From NCBI RefSeq assembly GCF_009674825.1, contig NZ_WKJH01000028.1:62432-126431 (forward strand): a DNA stretch of 64,000 nucleotides, read 5' to 3'. Of this stretch, positions 28,216 through 36,473 are shown in pieces (positions within the stretch are counted from its first letter, which is position 1; each line of letters begins with the position of its first letter). The notes beneath the pieces were generated by a model, which searched no databases, was not told the origin of the DNA, and worked only from the letters and a program-made list of their open reading frames with translations. Source of the stretch: Maribacter luteus (GTDB taxonomy: Bacteria > Bacteroidota > Bacteroidia > Flavobacteriales > Flavobacteriaceae). Made by a program: the position numbers and the translations under genes.

Positions 28216-28223
28216 CAAATATA
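28216..28223 (-). promoter_or_regulatory. -7 promoter box of aroA
   Basis: Minus-strand TATATTTG, exact TAnnTTTG, four bases after the stop of the upstream pyrophosphohydrolase gene. Predicted start near 28209 gives a 19-base leader for aroA. Confidence 0.6.
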
Positions 28224-28226
28224 CTA

Positions 28227-28553
28227 TTATTTGAGTTTTTCGTTGTTTTGGTGCCTATCGTGGTCCCTCTTTGTTTTTATATCCATTTTCTTATTGAAAG
28301 CCGCTTCTAGATCTATCCCTGTTTGGTTTGCCAAACACAGGACCACAAAAAGTACATCGGCGAGCTCCTCCCCAAGATCCTTATCCTTATCCGATTCCTT
28401 TTCGCTCTGCTCGCCATATCTACGGGCAATGATACGTGCCACTTCCCCTACCTCTTCGGTAAGTTGGGCCATATTGGTCAGTTCATTAAAATAACGTACC
28501 CCATGCTCCTTGATCCAATTATCTACCTCCTGTTGTGCTTTCTGTATTCCCAT
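28227..28553 (-). CDS. MazG-like nucleotide pyrophosphohydrolase
   Basis: 108 residues, all-alpha NTP-PPase. The metal-binding pattern EExxE ... ExxD is visible as EEVGEVARIIA (about 31-41) and ELADVLFVV (about 63-71). Such enzymes hydrolyse NTPs or dNTPs to monophosphates and pyrophosphate and often clean up non-canonical nucleotides. It shares one base with dtd and follows rsgA-dtd, so it belongs to that operon. Confidence 0.88.
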   Translation of the reverse strand: MGIQKAQQEVDNWIKEHGVRYFNELTNMAQLTEEVGEVARIIARRYGEQSEKESDKDKDLGEELADVLFVVLCLANQTGIDLEAAFNKKMDIKTKRDHDRHQNNEKLK

Positions 28554-29005
28554 TATTCCTTATTTTTTGTATCGATTACTATGGTTACAGGACCATCATT
28601 CAATAAATCAACTTTCATATCTGCACCGAAAACACCTGTACCCACTTCCTTTCCAAGATCTTTCTGTATGGTTTTAACAAATTCCTCGTACAAAGGGATG
28701 GAAATGTCGGGCTTGGCCGCTTTAATATAAGAAGGCCTATTTCCTTTCTTTGTTGAAGCCTGTAGAGTAAACTGGCTTACCACAATGGCATCTCCCCCGT
28801 TTTCAAGCAGAGACTTGTTCATAACCCCGTTTTCATCATTGAAAATTCGAAGATTCACGATTTTCCGGGAAAGCCATTCAATATCTTTTTCATCATCCCC
28901 ATTCCTTATCCCCAATAAAATAAGTAATCCATTCCCAATACTCGAAATGAGTTCCCCCTCTACGGTAACACTGGCCTTAGAGACCCTTTGAACAACAGCT
29001 TTCAT
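28553..29005 (-). CDS. dtd: D-aminoacyl-tRNA deacylase
   Basis: 150 residues, typical length. The two conserved DTD motifs are present: SQFTL (about 80-84, in VVSQFTLQAST) and the C-terminal GPVT (in LLNDGPVTIVID). It removes D-amino acids, and glycine from tRNA-Ala, to protect translation. The start MKAVVQRVSKASV is family-standard. Twenty-one bases separate it from rsgA. Confidence 0.96.
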   Translation of the reverse strand: MKAVVQRVSKASVTVEGELISSIGNGLLILLGIRNGDDEKDIEWLSRKIVNLRIFNDENGVMNKSLLENGGDAIVVSQFTLQASTKKGNRPSYIKAAKPDISIPLYEEFVKTIQKDLGKEVGTGVFGADMKVDLLNDGPVTIVIDTKNKE

Positions 29006-29026
29006 GACAATTCAGTTCAAAATAAT

Positions 29027-29977
29027 TTATGGCTTCTCAAAAATATCAATTCTATAGGTATCGTCATCACCGGTAACCATTTGAACATAACTTTTGTATC
29101 TGCTCCAGGCCACCTCATCATTTTCCAGTGCTTCCTTCACTGCGCATTTAGGCTCATCTAAATGCAGGCAGTTATTGAATTTGCATCCGCCTTTCAACTT
29201 GAAGAATTCAGGGAAATAGTCACCTATTTCATCTTTCTCCATATCGAAAATACCAAAGCCACGAATCCCAGGGGTATCGATTATCTGGGCATCGAAACTT
29301 AAATCGAACATTTCAGCGAAAGTTGTGGTATGCTGCCCCTGAAGGTGTTGCTCGGAAATTTCAGTGGTCTTAATCTTTAACGAAGGCTCCAAAGCGTTGA
29401 TCAGGGTTGATTTTCCCACCCCCGAATTTCCTGAGAACATACTGGTCTTCCCTATCATTAATTCCTTTACCTTATCAACGTTTTTGCCTGTCGTTGCAGA
29501 AATCCCGATGCAGGTATATCCGATTTTACGATAAAGGGCCGCCAAATACTTAACCTCGAGCAACTCATCTTCATCATAACTGTCTATCTTATTAAAAAGT
29601 AAAATGGCCGGAATGTCATAGGCTTCGGCAGTAACCAAAAAACGATCAATGAAAATCGTATAGGTCTTGGGGTTCTTAATGGTGACCAACAGGAAAACCT
29701 GATCCAGATTAGATGCGATTATATGTGTCTGCTTCGAAAGTTTAACCGATTTTCGAACAATATAATTCTTACGATCTTCGATTTCGGTAATAATCCCAAT
29801 GGTCTTTTCGTCAGCATTCTCAACTTCGAATATAACGTGATCCCCTACAGCGACGGGATTTGTGCTTTTTATCCCTTTTATACGAAACTTGCCTTTTATG
29901 CGACATTCGTAAAAATCCCCATCTTCCGATTTAACGGTATACCAACTCCCTGTCGACTTATAAACTATGCCTTTCAT
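29027..29977 (-). CDS. rsgA: Ribosome small subunit biogenesis GTPase RsgA
   Basis: 316 residues, circularly permuted GTPase that checks 30S maturation. An N-terminal OB-fold (about 1-75) is followed by the permuted G domain with NKID (G4) before the Walker A GNSGVGKST (about 182-190) and DTPGIRG (G3). The C-terminal zinc site reads CKFNNCLHLDEPKC. First gene of rsgA-dtd-MazG-like. Divergent from the secreted protein gene at 30085. Confidence 0.96.
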   Translation of the reverse strand: MKGIVYKSTGSWYTVKSEDGDFYECRIKGKFRIKGIKSTNPVAVGDHVIFEVENADEKTIGIITEIEDRKNYIVRKSVKLSKQTHIIASNLDQVFLLVTIKNPKTYTIFIDRFLVTAEAYDIPAILLFNKIDSYDEDELLEVKYLAALYRKIGYTCIGISATTGKNVDKVKELMIGKTSMFSGNSGVGKSTLINALEPSLKIKTTEISEQHLQGQHTTTFAEMFDLSFDAQIIDTPGIRGFGIFDMEKDEIGDYFPEFFKLKGGCKFNNCLHLDEPKCAVKEALENDEVAWSRYKSYVQMVTGDDDTYRIDIFEKP

Positions 29978-30034
29978 TAATGAACAAATTTCACTATTTT
30001 ACAAAGTAACTGTTTTTATTAACATAAAATACTA

Positions 30035-30042
30035 TAAATTTG
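30035..30042 (+). promoter_or_regulatory. -7 promoter box of the secreted-protein gene at 30085
   Basis: TAAATTTG, exact TAnnTTTG, giving a leader of about 35 bases. No obvious -33 TTTG. Confidence 0.55.
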
Positions 30043-30084
30043 GCGCAGTTCCTATTAACTCTATAAACAAAAAACAAAGCAAAA

Positions 30085-30897
30085 ATGAATCTAGTAAAGA
30101 AAACTATTTATCTCTTATTATTTACCTTTTCGGGCGTATTGGTGGCGCAAGAAACCATTACCAACGAATCTGTTGTACAGATGATGGAACTTGGTTTCGA
30201 TGATTATATGATCATCGACAAGATCAATACCTCAGACGTGAAATTCGACGCTTCTATATCAGCATTGGGCAATTTAAAAAAAGCCGGTGTTTCTTCCGAG
30301 GTCATTTCGTTGATCATGGATAAATCCAAACAAAATACCAAATCAAAGACAGGTATCTATTACTTGGCCGAAAATGGAGAGGATAAGTTAATACATCCAA
30401 GTGTTTTTTCCGGTTCAAACTCAAATGCAGTTGCCCAAAAATTGGTCTCTGGATTGATCAATTCAAAGAAAAAAGCACAATTACCAGGTGTTCACTCGAA
30501 CAATGTGCTTAAAACCAATTCACCTGAATTCACATTTATATTCGACCCAAGTGTAACGGAAGTTGACAATATGCAGAACAACCAAGGTGGCGATACAGGC
30601 ATTTTCAATTGGTGGTTCAGAATGGCCAGCAACCCTAATGAATTCGTTCTGGTTAAACTAACGGTTAAGGAGCGTAAAAATTTAAGGGAAGTAATTACAG
30701 GAAAGGATAGTTGGATTACAAGTAGTAGTGGTATCGACCCTAAATATGCCCTTAACTTTTCAATGGAAGAAATAGAAGGAAATAAATTCAAAGTAACTCC
30801 AGATGCCTTAGAGCCAGGGGAGTATTGCTTTATTTACCAAGGGCAAGTACCGCAAGGAAGAGAAAATCAATCTGTTTTTGATTTCTCTATTCAATAA
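30085..30897 (+). CDS. Secreted protein of unknown function
   Basis: 270 residues with a signal peptide (MNLVKKTIYLLLFTFSGVLVAQ). After it comes a helical segment (about 25-80, NESVVQMMELGFDDYMIIDKI ... GVSSEVISLIMDKS). I recognise this segment as a recurring N-terminal module of Bacteroidota envelope proteins. The rest looks beta-rich. No catalytic motif is apparent. It is monocistronic, bounded by its own promoter and terminator. Confidence 0.75.
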   Translation: MNLVKKTIYLLLFTFSGVLVAQETITNESVVQMMELGFDDYMIIDKINTSDVKFDASISALGNLKKAGVSSEVISLIMDKSKQNTKSKTGIYYLAENGEDKLIHPSVFSGSNSNAVAQKLVSGLINSKKKAQLPGVHSNNVLKTNSPEFTFIFDPSVTEVDNMQNNQGGDTGIFNWWFRMASNPNEFVLVKLTVKERKNLREVITGKDSWITSSSGIDPKYALNFSMEEIEGNKFKVTPDALEPGEYCFIYQGQVPQGRENQSVFDFSIQ

Positions 30898-30924
30898 CAC
30901 GGATACTTAAATGATTTTTAACTT

Positions 30925-30955
30925 AGACCCAGCTAAACAGTTGGGTCTTTTTGTT
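30925..30955 (+). terminator. Intrinsic terminator
   Basis: AGACCCA and TGGGTCT flank a 10-base loop and are followed by TTTTTGTTTT. It ends the gene at 30085-30897. Confidence 0.85.
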
Positions 30956-31015
30956 TTGAACAACCCGGACACCCAATTAAAAAAATATTAATCCAAAACC
31001 TTAAAAACACGTATT

Positions 31016-31459
31016 ATGAAAAAACCAGTAGTATTAGTCTGTCTTCTTTTAAGTCTAATCTCTTTAGACCTAAGTGCGCAAGAGTACACCGTAATCACAA
31101 GCGTTGAATCAATTGTTCCCAGTGGCATCGGAAGGTCTCGTTTGATCAGCACCTTGGAAGAAAAAGATTATAAGGAATTCACAAGTGTACAATCTGAAGA
31201 GGACAAGACACGAAATAAATCTAAAAGGGATGAAATCAGGGTGAAGAATTTTGAAGAGACCAAATTATTGAACTTTTTCAATATTGGTGGAATCCGTTTT
31301 CAGAACATCGCTGCAAATGATGCTGTAATCACTTCGAAGTTGAATGCCATGGTTGCCGAGGGATGGGAACTGGCTTTCGTGACCAGTGCCGTGGAAAGCG
31401 ACGGCGGCAAAGGTGATGGGCAGGGCATATTCATTACCCGATACATTTTTAAGCGATAA
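31016..31459 (+). CDS. Small secreted protein of unknown function
   Basis: 147 residues with a signal peptide (MKKPVVLVCLLLSLISLDLSA, cleavage near residue 22). The C-terminal part (WELAFVTSAVES ... GIFITRYIFKR) resembles the strand-turn-strand end of small DUF4177-type proteins, but I would not name a family firmly. It is flanked by two intrinsic terminators, so it is transcribed alone. Confidence 0.7.
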   Translation: MKKPVVLVCLLLSLISLDLSAQEYTVITSVESIVPSGIGRSRLISTLEEKDYKEFTSVQSEEDKTRNKSKRDEIRVKNFEETKLLNFFNIGGIRFQNIAANDAVITSKLNAMVAEGWELAFVTSAVESDGGKGDGQGIFITRYIFKR

Positions 31460-31488
31460 AAAAAGCCGGTCTTGGACCGGCTTTTTTT
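31458..31488. terminator. Bidirectional intrinsic terminator
   Basis: AAAAAGCCGGTC, loop TTG, GACCGGCTTTTTTT. A perfect GC-rich stem flanked by A and T runs between convergent genes ending at 31459 and 31493. Confidence 0.92.
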
Positions 31489-31492
31489 ATTT

Positions 31493-32170
31493 TCAATCTA
31501 TTATATGAACCCTGCCACCGGCCAGGGTTTTTTTATTGACATCCCGTGGATTACCATAGACATAAACATCGCCACCGGCCCTCACTTTGACATCTACTTT
31601 TTCAGAGGCAAAGACCTCGGCCTCACCTGCTGCGGTAATTTTTACATCCGTATACGATGTTTGCAATTCCTTTCCTTCAAAAATACCACCAGTATTCAAT
31701 ACGATCCATTGGTTTTTTGCCAAACCTGAAGCTTCCACGATTCCACCGGTCACTGCCCTAACCTCCAAATCAACGACATTCAATCCTGCCTTTATCTGGG
31801 CCCCTTCTTGGGAACGGATTTCAAGATGGTCCTGCTCGATCAATTCATTACAAACGATCTTGGCACCTTCGTTACCATCAATAACGTCTAAATGTTTGTA
31901 AAACACTTCAATAAAGGTATCTTCCCCGGTGAATTTTTTCTCCAATTGCATTCGTAATTTCAAAGTACCATCCGTATTTACAAATTTGATATCATAAACA
32001 TTCTCACCTTTAATGATAATCCTATTTTCGTCGGATTTTATAAGATTCACCTCTATAAGATCAAAAACCTTTATTTTATTGAAGTCCCCGACTTCCTTGT
32101 CTATCATTCTTTGGGCCGATGCCGTTATGGAACCCATTACCACTAAAAGGAAAAGTATTTTCTTCATCAT
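31493..32170 (-). CDS. DUF2807 (head GIN domain) secreted protein
   Basis: 225 residues with a signal peptide (MMKKILFLLVVMGSITASA). The rest has the repetitive short-strand pattern of the DUF2807/GIN fold, a parallel beta-helix-like domain: FNKIKVFDLIEVNLIKSDE at the start, DLEVRAVTGGIVEASGLA and VKVRAGGDVYVYGNPRDV towards the end. Such proteins are common and mostly uncharacterised in Bacteroidota. A second, lipoprotein-type member lies at 37657. Confidence 0.82.
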   Translation of the reverse strand: MMKKILFLLVVMGSITASAQRMIDKEVGDFNKIKVFDLIEVNLIKSDENRIIIKGENVYDIKFVNTDGTLKLRMQLEKKFTGEDTFIEVFYKHLDVIDGNEGAKIVCNELIEQDHLEIRSQEGAQIKAGLNVVDLEVRAVTGGIVEASGLAKNQWIVLNTGGIFEGKELQTSYTDVKITAAGEAEVFASEKVDVKVRAGGDVYVYGNPRDVNKKTLAGGRVHIID

Positions 32171-32227
32171 TACTCGTTTAGATTTATCTAAAGATGGTAA
32201 ACAAATAAAAGTGTTACAGTTTTCAAA

Positions 32228-32256
32228 AAAAAAATCCCGATTTAAATCGGGATTTT
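32228..32256 (-). terminator. Terminator of the aromatic amino-acid operon
   Basis: AAATCCCGATTT and AAATCGGGATTT form an almost loop-less perfect inverted repeat with A/T runs on both sides, five bases beyond the stop of the DAHP synthase gene. Confidence 0.8.
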
Positions 32257-32260
32257 AATT

Positions 32261-33343
32261 CTAGCCTTGCATTATCTTTTCTTGATGGTTGATTGATTCT
32301 TGGTGAATCGCTTTGAACATCCGAAGTATAAACTCCTCGCTCAACCCTTTTGATTCCCCTTCTAGGATCATACTTCCTAAAATCGAATTCCATCGATTAC
32401 TTTGAAGTATAGCCACGTTCTTTTGTTTCTTAAGACTGCCAATACCATCAGAAATCTTCATTCTCTTACCTAACATATCGATCAATTGATTATCTATGAT
32501 ATCGATTTGTGTCCTTAGGTTACTCAATTTACTATTGAATTCCGCTTCTTCATCGGTTTCCTTACGTATACGTAGATCTTTCATGATCTGCACCAGGGTC
32601 TTTGGTGTTACCTGCTGGGCAGCATCACTCCAGGCATTATCTGGATCAAAATGGGTCTCAACAATGAGTCCGTCAAAATTAAGATCCAATGCGGTTTGGG
32701 AAACATCAAAGATCATGTCCCTATTGCCTGTAATATGCGATGGATCGTTGATCAATGGTAAATCAGGGAATTTGGTCTGTAATTCAATGGCCAATTGCCA
32801 TTCCGGAATATTTCTATATTTAGATTTTTCATAGGTTGAAAATCCCCTATGGATAACACCCAACTTCTTGATATTCTTGCTATGCAGTCTTTCTACAGCC
32901 CCTAACCATAAAGATAAATCCGGATTTACCGGGTTCTTCACCAATACGATTTTATCGGTACCTTCCAAAGCATCTGCGATTTCCTGTACTATGAACGGAC
33001 TAACCGTTGAACGGGCACCAATCCACAATAGATCGATGTCATGTTCCAAAGCCAATTCCACATGGGCCTTATTGGCCACTTCGGTCGCGGTCTTCAATCC
33101 TGTTTCTTCCTTTACCCTCTGTAACCATTTAAGGCCCAAAGCACCAACACCTTCAAAATTACCTGGGCGTGTTCTTGGTTTCCAGATACCTGCCCTAAAG
33201 TAATTAACATCTGTGTCTTTTAGCTCATGGGCTATTTTCATGACCTGCTCTTCTGTCTCTGCACTACATGGCCCTGCAATTACCAAAGGATGATCTAGTC
33301 CCAAATCATCTAACCACGTTCTCATTTCTTTTGAATTCTCCAT
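32261..33343 (-). CDS. 3-deoxy-7-phosphoheptulonate synthase fused to chorismate mutase
   Basis: 360 residues with two enzyme domains. The N-terminal domain (about 1-260) is a type I-beta DAHP synthase with PLVIAGPCSAET, FRAGIWKPRTRPGNFEG and INDPSHITG; it condenses PEP and erythrose 4-phosphate. The C-terminal domain (about 275-355) is an all-helical AroQ chorismate mutase with LRTQIDIIDNQLIDMLGKRM. In B. subtilis the mutase is N-terminal; here it is C-terminal. Last gene of the operon, so first-step flux and the Phe/Tyr branch are controlled together by the upstream attenuator. Confidence 0.95.
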   Translation of the reverse strand: MENSKEMRTWLDDLGLDHPLVIAGPCSAETEEQVMKIAHELKDTDVNYFRAGIWKPRTRPGNFEGVGALGLKWLQRVKEETGLKTATEVANKAHVELALEHDIDLLWIGARSTVSPFIVQEIADALEGTDKIVLVKNPVNPDLSLWLGAVERLHSKNIKKLGVIHRGFSTYEKSKYRNIPEWQLAIELQTKFPDLPLINDPSHITGNRDMIFDVSQTALDLNFDGLIVETHFDPDNAWSDAAQQVTPKTLVQIMKDLRIRKETDEEAEFNSKLSNLRTQIDIIDNQLIDMLGKRMKISDGIGSLKKQKNVAILQSNRWNSILGSMILEGESKGLSEEFILRMFKAIHQESINHQEKIMQG

Positions 33344-33355
33344 TTTACTTTCCTC

Positions 33356-34213
33356 TTATTTGTTCAAAGGTATTCCTTTTAATATTTCCTTGATTTTATT
33401 CGTATTGTTCATTTCATCATAAATGCCCTCATAATCGTTCTTGACCAACAATTCTTTAAATGCCTGAAGGTTTTCGATATACTCATCCAAACTGTCAACG
33501 ACATTTTCCTTGTTCTGTTCAAAAATAGGGGCCCACATGGCCGGTGAACTTTTTGCCAAACGTACGGTGCTTTCAAATCCACTTCCCGCCATGTCAAATA
33601 TATCCCGTTCATTTCTTTCTTTATCAATTACCGTCTTACCTAACATAAAAGAACTTATGTGTGATAAATGGGATACGTAGGCGATATGCTTATCATGCGC
33701 TTCAGGATTCATGTACCGTATTCGCATGCCCAATTGTTGAAATAGCGCTAATGCCCTTTCCTGAAGTTTAAAAGCGGTCTTTTCAACCTCACAGATAATA
33801 TTGGTCTTTCCTTGGTACAAATTTTCTATTGCCGCTGAAGGGCCTGAAAATTCAGTACCCGCAATAGGGTGGCATGCTAAAAAGTTTCTTCGTTTCTCAT
33901 GGTCGTCCAGACTTTTACACAAAGCCGCTTTGGTAGAACCTGCATCGAGCACAACGCAATCATCATTAATTTGATCCAATATTTTCGGAATCTCGGTAAG
34001 CATAGCGTTTACCGGAATACTTACTATGACAACATCTGCCAAACCCAAATCTTCATAACCCGCCTTGGTATCAATCAAATCTAGGGCCATTGCCTCTTCT
34101 AAATGGATAACATTGGTGTCTACACCATAAATCTTGGCTTCAGGATGCAACCGTTTAATATCCTTGGCCATACTGCCCCCAATCAAACCTACACCGACTA
34201 CAAATACATTCAT
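33356..34213 (-). CDS. tyrA: Prephenate dehydrogenase (TyrA)
   Basis: 285 residues. N-terminal NAD(P) fold with VVGVGLIGGSMAKDI (about 5-19), followed by the helical dimerisation domain with HPIAGTEFSGP and AYVSHLSHISSFML, the TyrA substrate-site signatures. It oxidatively decarboxylates prephenate to 4-hydroxyphenylpyruvate for tyrosine. There is no ACT domain. One base separates it from the upstream aminotransferase and twelve from the DAHP synthase gene. Confidence 0.94.
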   Translation of the reverse strand: MNVFVVGVGLIGGSMAKDIKRLHPEAKIYGVDTNVIHLEEAMALDLIDTKAGYEDLGLADVVIVSIPVNAMLTEIPKILDQINDDCVVLDAGSTKAALCKSLDDHEKRRNFLACHPIAGTEFSGPSAAIENLYQGKTNIICEVEKTAFKLQERALALFQQLGMRIRYMNPEAHDKHIAYVSHLSHISSFMLGKTVIDKERNERDIFDMAGSGFESTVRLAKSSPAMWAPIFEQNKENVVDSLDEYIENLQAFKELLVKNDYEGIYDEMNNTNKIKEILKGIPLNK

Positions 34214-34214
34214 C

Positions 34215-35360
34215 TTAAAATCTATCTAATGCTTCTTTAATTTTTTCCTCTTTTACGCAAAGTGAGAATCGAATATAGCCCTCCCCATTACTACCGAATA
34301 TAGTTCCTGGAGCTATGAATATATCCTTATCATACAACACCTTATCAATAAAATCCTCGGAAGCCAGTGAATTTTCGGGCAATTTTGCCCAAACGAACAT
34401 TCCCACTGCATTTTTATCATACGTACAATTCAATGCGTCGGCCAATTCAAAAATCAATTCCCTCCTTCTTTGGTAAACTTCATCCAAAGACCTGAACCAA
34501 TCTTCCCCGCTTTTCAATGCTGCGATCGCACCTTTTTGAATACCGTAGAACATTCCGGAGTCCATATTGCTCTTCACTTTTAAAATAGCGTCGATATGGG
34601 CGGCATTGCCCAATACCATACCAACACGCCAACCTGCCATATTAAAGGTCTTGCTCAACGAATTCAGTTCCAACGCGACCTCTTTTGCCCCTTCGATAGC
34701 CAAAATACTCGATGGATCATTGTTCAATACAAAACTATAGGGGTTATCGTTTATCAGTAGTATATCGTTTTCTTTGGCAAAACTTATCAATCTTTTCAAT
34801 TGATCCTTACTTGCGGTAGCACCTGTAGGCATATGTGGATAACTGACCCACATTAATTTTACTTTGGACAGATCTTGTTGTCTCAATGTATCTAAATCAG
34901 GAAACCACTCCCCTTCAGCATTTAGGTCATAAAGCTTAGGAACCCCACCGACCAATTTAGTTACCGATGTATATGTTGGATAACCAGGATTTGGTATTAA
35001 AACCTCATCACCGGCATTCAAAAAGGCCATGCTTATATGCATGATTCCTTCCTTGGAACCCATTAAGGGCAAAACCTCAGTATTGGAGTCAAGTATTACA
35101 TCGAATTTTGTTTTGTAAAAATCCGCAAAACTTTCCCTAAGTTCCGGCAGTCCCTGATAACTTTGATATTGATGTGCCCCGTCATCCGCCAAGGATTCGG
35201 TAATGGCATCTAGGACACTTTTCGAAGGAGCCAGGTCCGGACTTCCTATTCCCATATTTATTATGGGCTTTCCTGCTGCGATAAGTCCACGCACTTCCCT
35301 TAATTTTTTAGAGAAGTAGTATTCTTCAACCGTTTTTAATCTATCCGCAGTAACAATCAT
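34215..35360 (-). CDS. PLP-dependent aminotransferase, probably aromatic
   Basis: 381 residues, fold-type I class I/II aminotransferase. The PLP-binding Lys lies in LNSLSKTFNMAGWRVGM (about 230-246); NPGYPTY and SYPHMPTGATA are family motifs. Its place between pheA and tyrA strongly suggests that it transaminates phenylpyruvate and 4-hydroxyphenylpyruvate. By sequence alone it could equally be a diaminopimelate- or aspartate-type enzyme. The start overlaps the pheA stop by four bases. Confidence 0.9.
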   Translation of the reverse strand: MIVTADRLKTVEEYYFSKKLREVRGLIAAGKPIINMGIGSPDLAPSKSVLDAITESLADDGAHQYQSYQGLPELRESFADFYKTKFDVILDSNTEVLPLMGSKEGIMHISMAFLNAGDEVLIPNPGYPTYTSVTKLVGGVPKLYDLNAEGEWFPDLDTLRQQDLSKVKLMWVSYPHMPTGATASKDQLKRLISFAKENDILLINDNPYSFVLNNDPSSILAIEGAKEVALELNSLSKTFNMAGWRVGMVLGNAAHIDAILKVKSNMDSGMFYGIQKGAIAALKSGEDWFRSLDEVYQRRRELIFELADALNCTYDKNAVGMFVWAKLPENSLASEDFIDKVLYDKDIFIAPGTIFGSNGEGYIRFSLCVKEEKIKEALDRF

Positions 35361-36184
35361 ATTCTTGCATTTTTATATTCCCCCAAAACCTTAAAATCAT
35401 GGGTCATGATTCTCAAAAGTGATTTTGCCTTGGCAAAATTATCATATTCATCAAATGTAACATCAACAAAAAAGGCATATTTCCAAGGAGATTCAATAAT
35501 GGGCAAAGACTGTATTTTGGTTAAGTTCAAATTACAATCGCTCATTACATTCAAAACCGTAGCTAGACTACCTCTTTTATGATCGGTAACGAAACGTATA
35601 GAAGCCTTATTGATTTCACTTTTCGGCAATTCTTTATTGGTGGTCTTTACGATAATAAATCGGGTGGAGTTATCTTTAATGGTCTGTATATCAGGTGAAA
35701 TAATGTTCAGATCATATAAATCTGCCGCAACCTTAGGTGCGATCGCCGCAATTCCTTTTAATTGCTTGTCATGAATCTGTTTAGCGGTCTCTGCGGTATC
35801 TACATCTTCAACCATTTTAATATGGGGGTAGGTCTTTAAAAACTCCCTACACTGTAAAAGTGCCATAGGATGCGACCGCACTTCCGATATATCTTGGATC
35901 GTTTGCCCTCTTAGCCCCATTAAATTATGGTGTATATTTAAATAATACTCTCCTATAATGTGCAGGTTTTTATCATTTACAAGGGCATAATTAGGTATTA
36001 TCGATCCTGCAATAGAATTCTCAATAGCCATTATACCTTTATCTGCCGTGGCATCCAATAAATGATCTACCAAGCTATGGAAAGACATACACTCTACCAG
36101 ATCAACCTCATTTTCAAAATAATCCAAGGCCACTTGATGATGGTTAGACCCCTTGATTCCCTGTATGGCTATTTTTAAACCCAT
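35357..36184 (-). CDS. pheA: Prephenate dehydratase (PheA) with ACT domain
   Basis: 275 residues from ATG 36184 (MGLKIAIQGIKGS). A longer in-frame start at 36223 would begin inside the attenuator T-run and is rejected. The catalytic domain ends with STRFIIV, containing the catalytic Thr-Arg-Phe motif. A C-terminal ACT domain follows (about 190-270, IRFVTDHKRGSLATVLNVM). The allosteric motifs GALV and ESRP of well-studied enzymes read GSLA and QSLP here, so Phe inhibition may differ. First gene of the Phe/Tyr operon behind the attenuator. Confidence 0.94.
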   Translation of the reverse strand: MGLKIAIQGIKGSNHHQVALDYFENEVDLVECMSFHSLVDHLLDATADKGIMAIENSIAGSIIPNYALVNDKNLHIIGEYYLNIHHNLMGLRGQTIQDISEVRSHPMALLQCREFLKTYPHIKMVEDVDTAETAKQIHDKQLKGIAAIAPKVAADLYDLNIISPDIQTIKDNSTRFIIVKTTNKELPKSEINKASIRFVTDHKRGSLATVLNVMSDCNLNLTKIQSLPIIESPWKYAFFVDVTFDEYDNFAKAKSLLRIMTHDFKVLGEYKNARI

Positions 36185-36221
36185 TTTTACTTTGGTTATA
36201 TTAAACCGATATTTTTTCAAC

Positions 36222-36248
36222 AAAAAAAGTCCCGTTTTTCACGGGACT
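36222..36248 (-). terminator. Attenuator (terminator) in the pheA leader
   Basis: Minus strand AGTCCCG (36248-36242), 7-base loop, CGGGACT (36234-36228), then a run of T (36227-36222). The stem is 7 bp, perfect and GC-rich. It lies between the leader peptide and pheA, the place expected of a transcription attenuator. Confidence 0.88.
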
Positions 36249-36277
36249 CAATGTTATATTTTAGTACTAGCAATACA

Positions 36278-36349
36278 CTACAACAGTCCCGTTCCTCCTT
36301 TATAAAAGAAGAAAAAATAAAAACTGTTAAAGAAATACTGCTTACTCAT
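36278..36349 (-). CDS. Phe/Tyr-rich leader peptide of the pheA operon
   Basis: 23 codons plus stop TAG, starting MSKQYFFNSFYFFFFY. Residues 5-16 hold seven Phe and three Tyr, ten aromatic residues out of twelve. This is far above chance and matches control-codon clusters of amino-acid attenuators. The last codons overlap antiterminator strand 2. No function as a protein is expected. It is followed by the attenuator stem and then pheA, and it covers both Phe and Tyr, the two end products of the operon. Confidence 0.88.
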   Translation of the reverse strand: MSKQYFFNSFYFFFFYKGGTGLL

Positions 36350-36473
36350 TATCTTTGTAAATCTGGGACTAAGGTAATTATTAAATTTAAAAAACAAATC
36401 CAAAGTCGGTCTTTTTTTGAATTTTTCTAAAAAAACCAATTCCGTTGTTTATTTTTCTCTAAAAACATACTTT

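Larger units (their letters stand above)
36222..36370 (-). promoter_or_regulatory. Phe/Tyr operon transcription attenuator leader
   Basis: Four mutually complementary minus-strand segments are visible: 1 = AGTCCCA (36370-36364), 2 = CGGGACT (36291-36285, in the last leader codons), 3 = AGTCCCG (36248-36242), 4 = CGGGACT (36234-36228). Pairing 3:4 is the terminator and 2:3 the antiterminator; 1:2 could form if no ribosome is present. Stalling in the aromatic codons would leave 2 free and allow read-through, while completion of the peptide covers 2. Possible -7 boxes just upstream are TAAATTTA or TACCTTAG. Confidence 0.82.
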
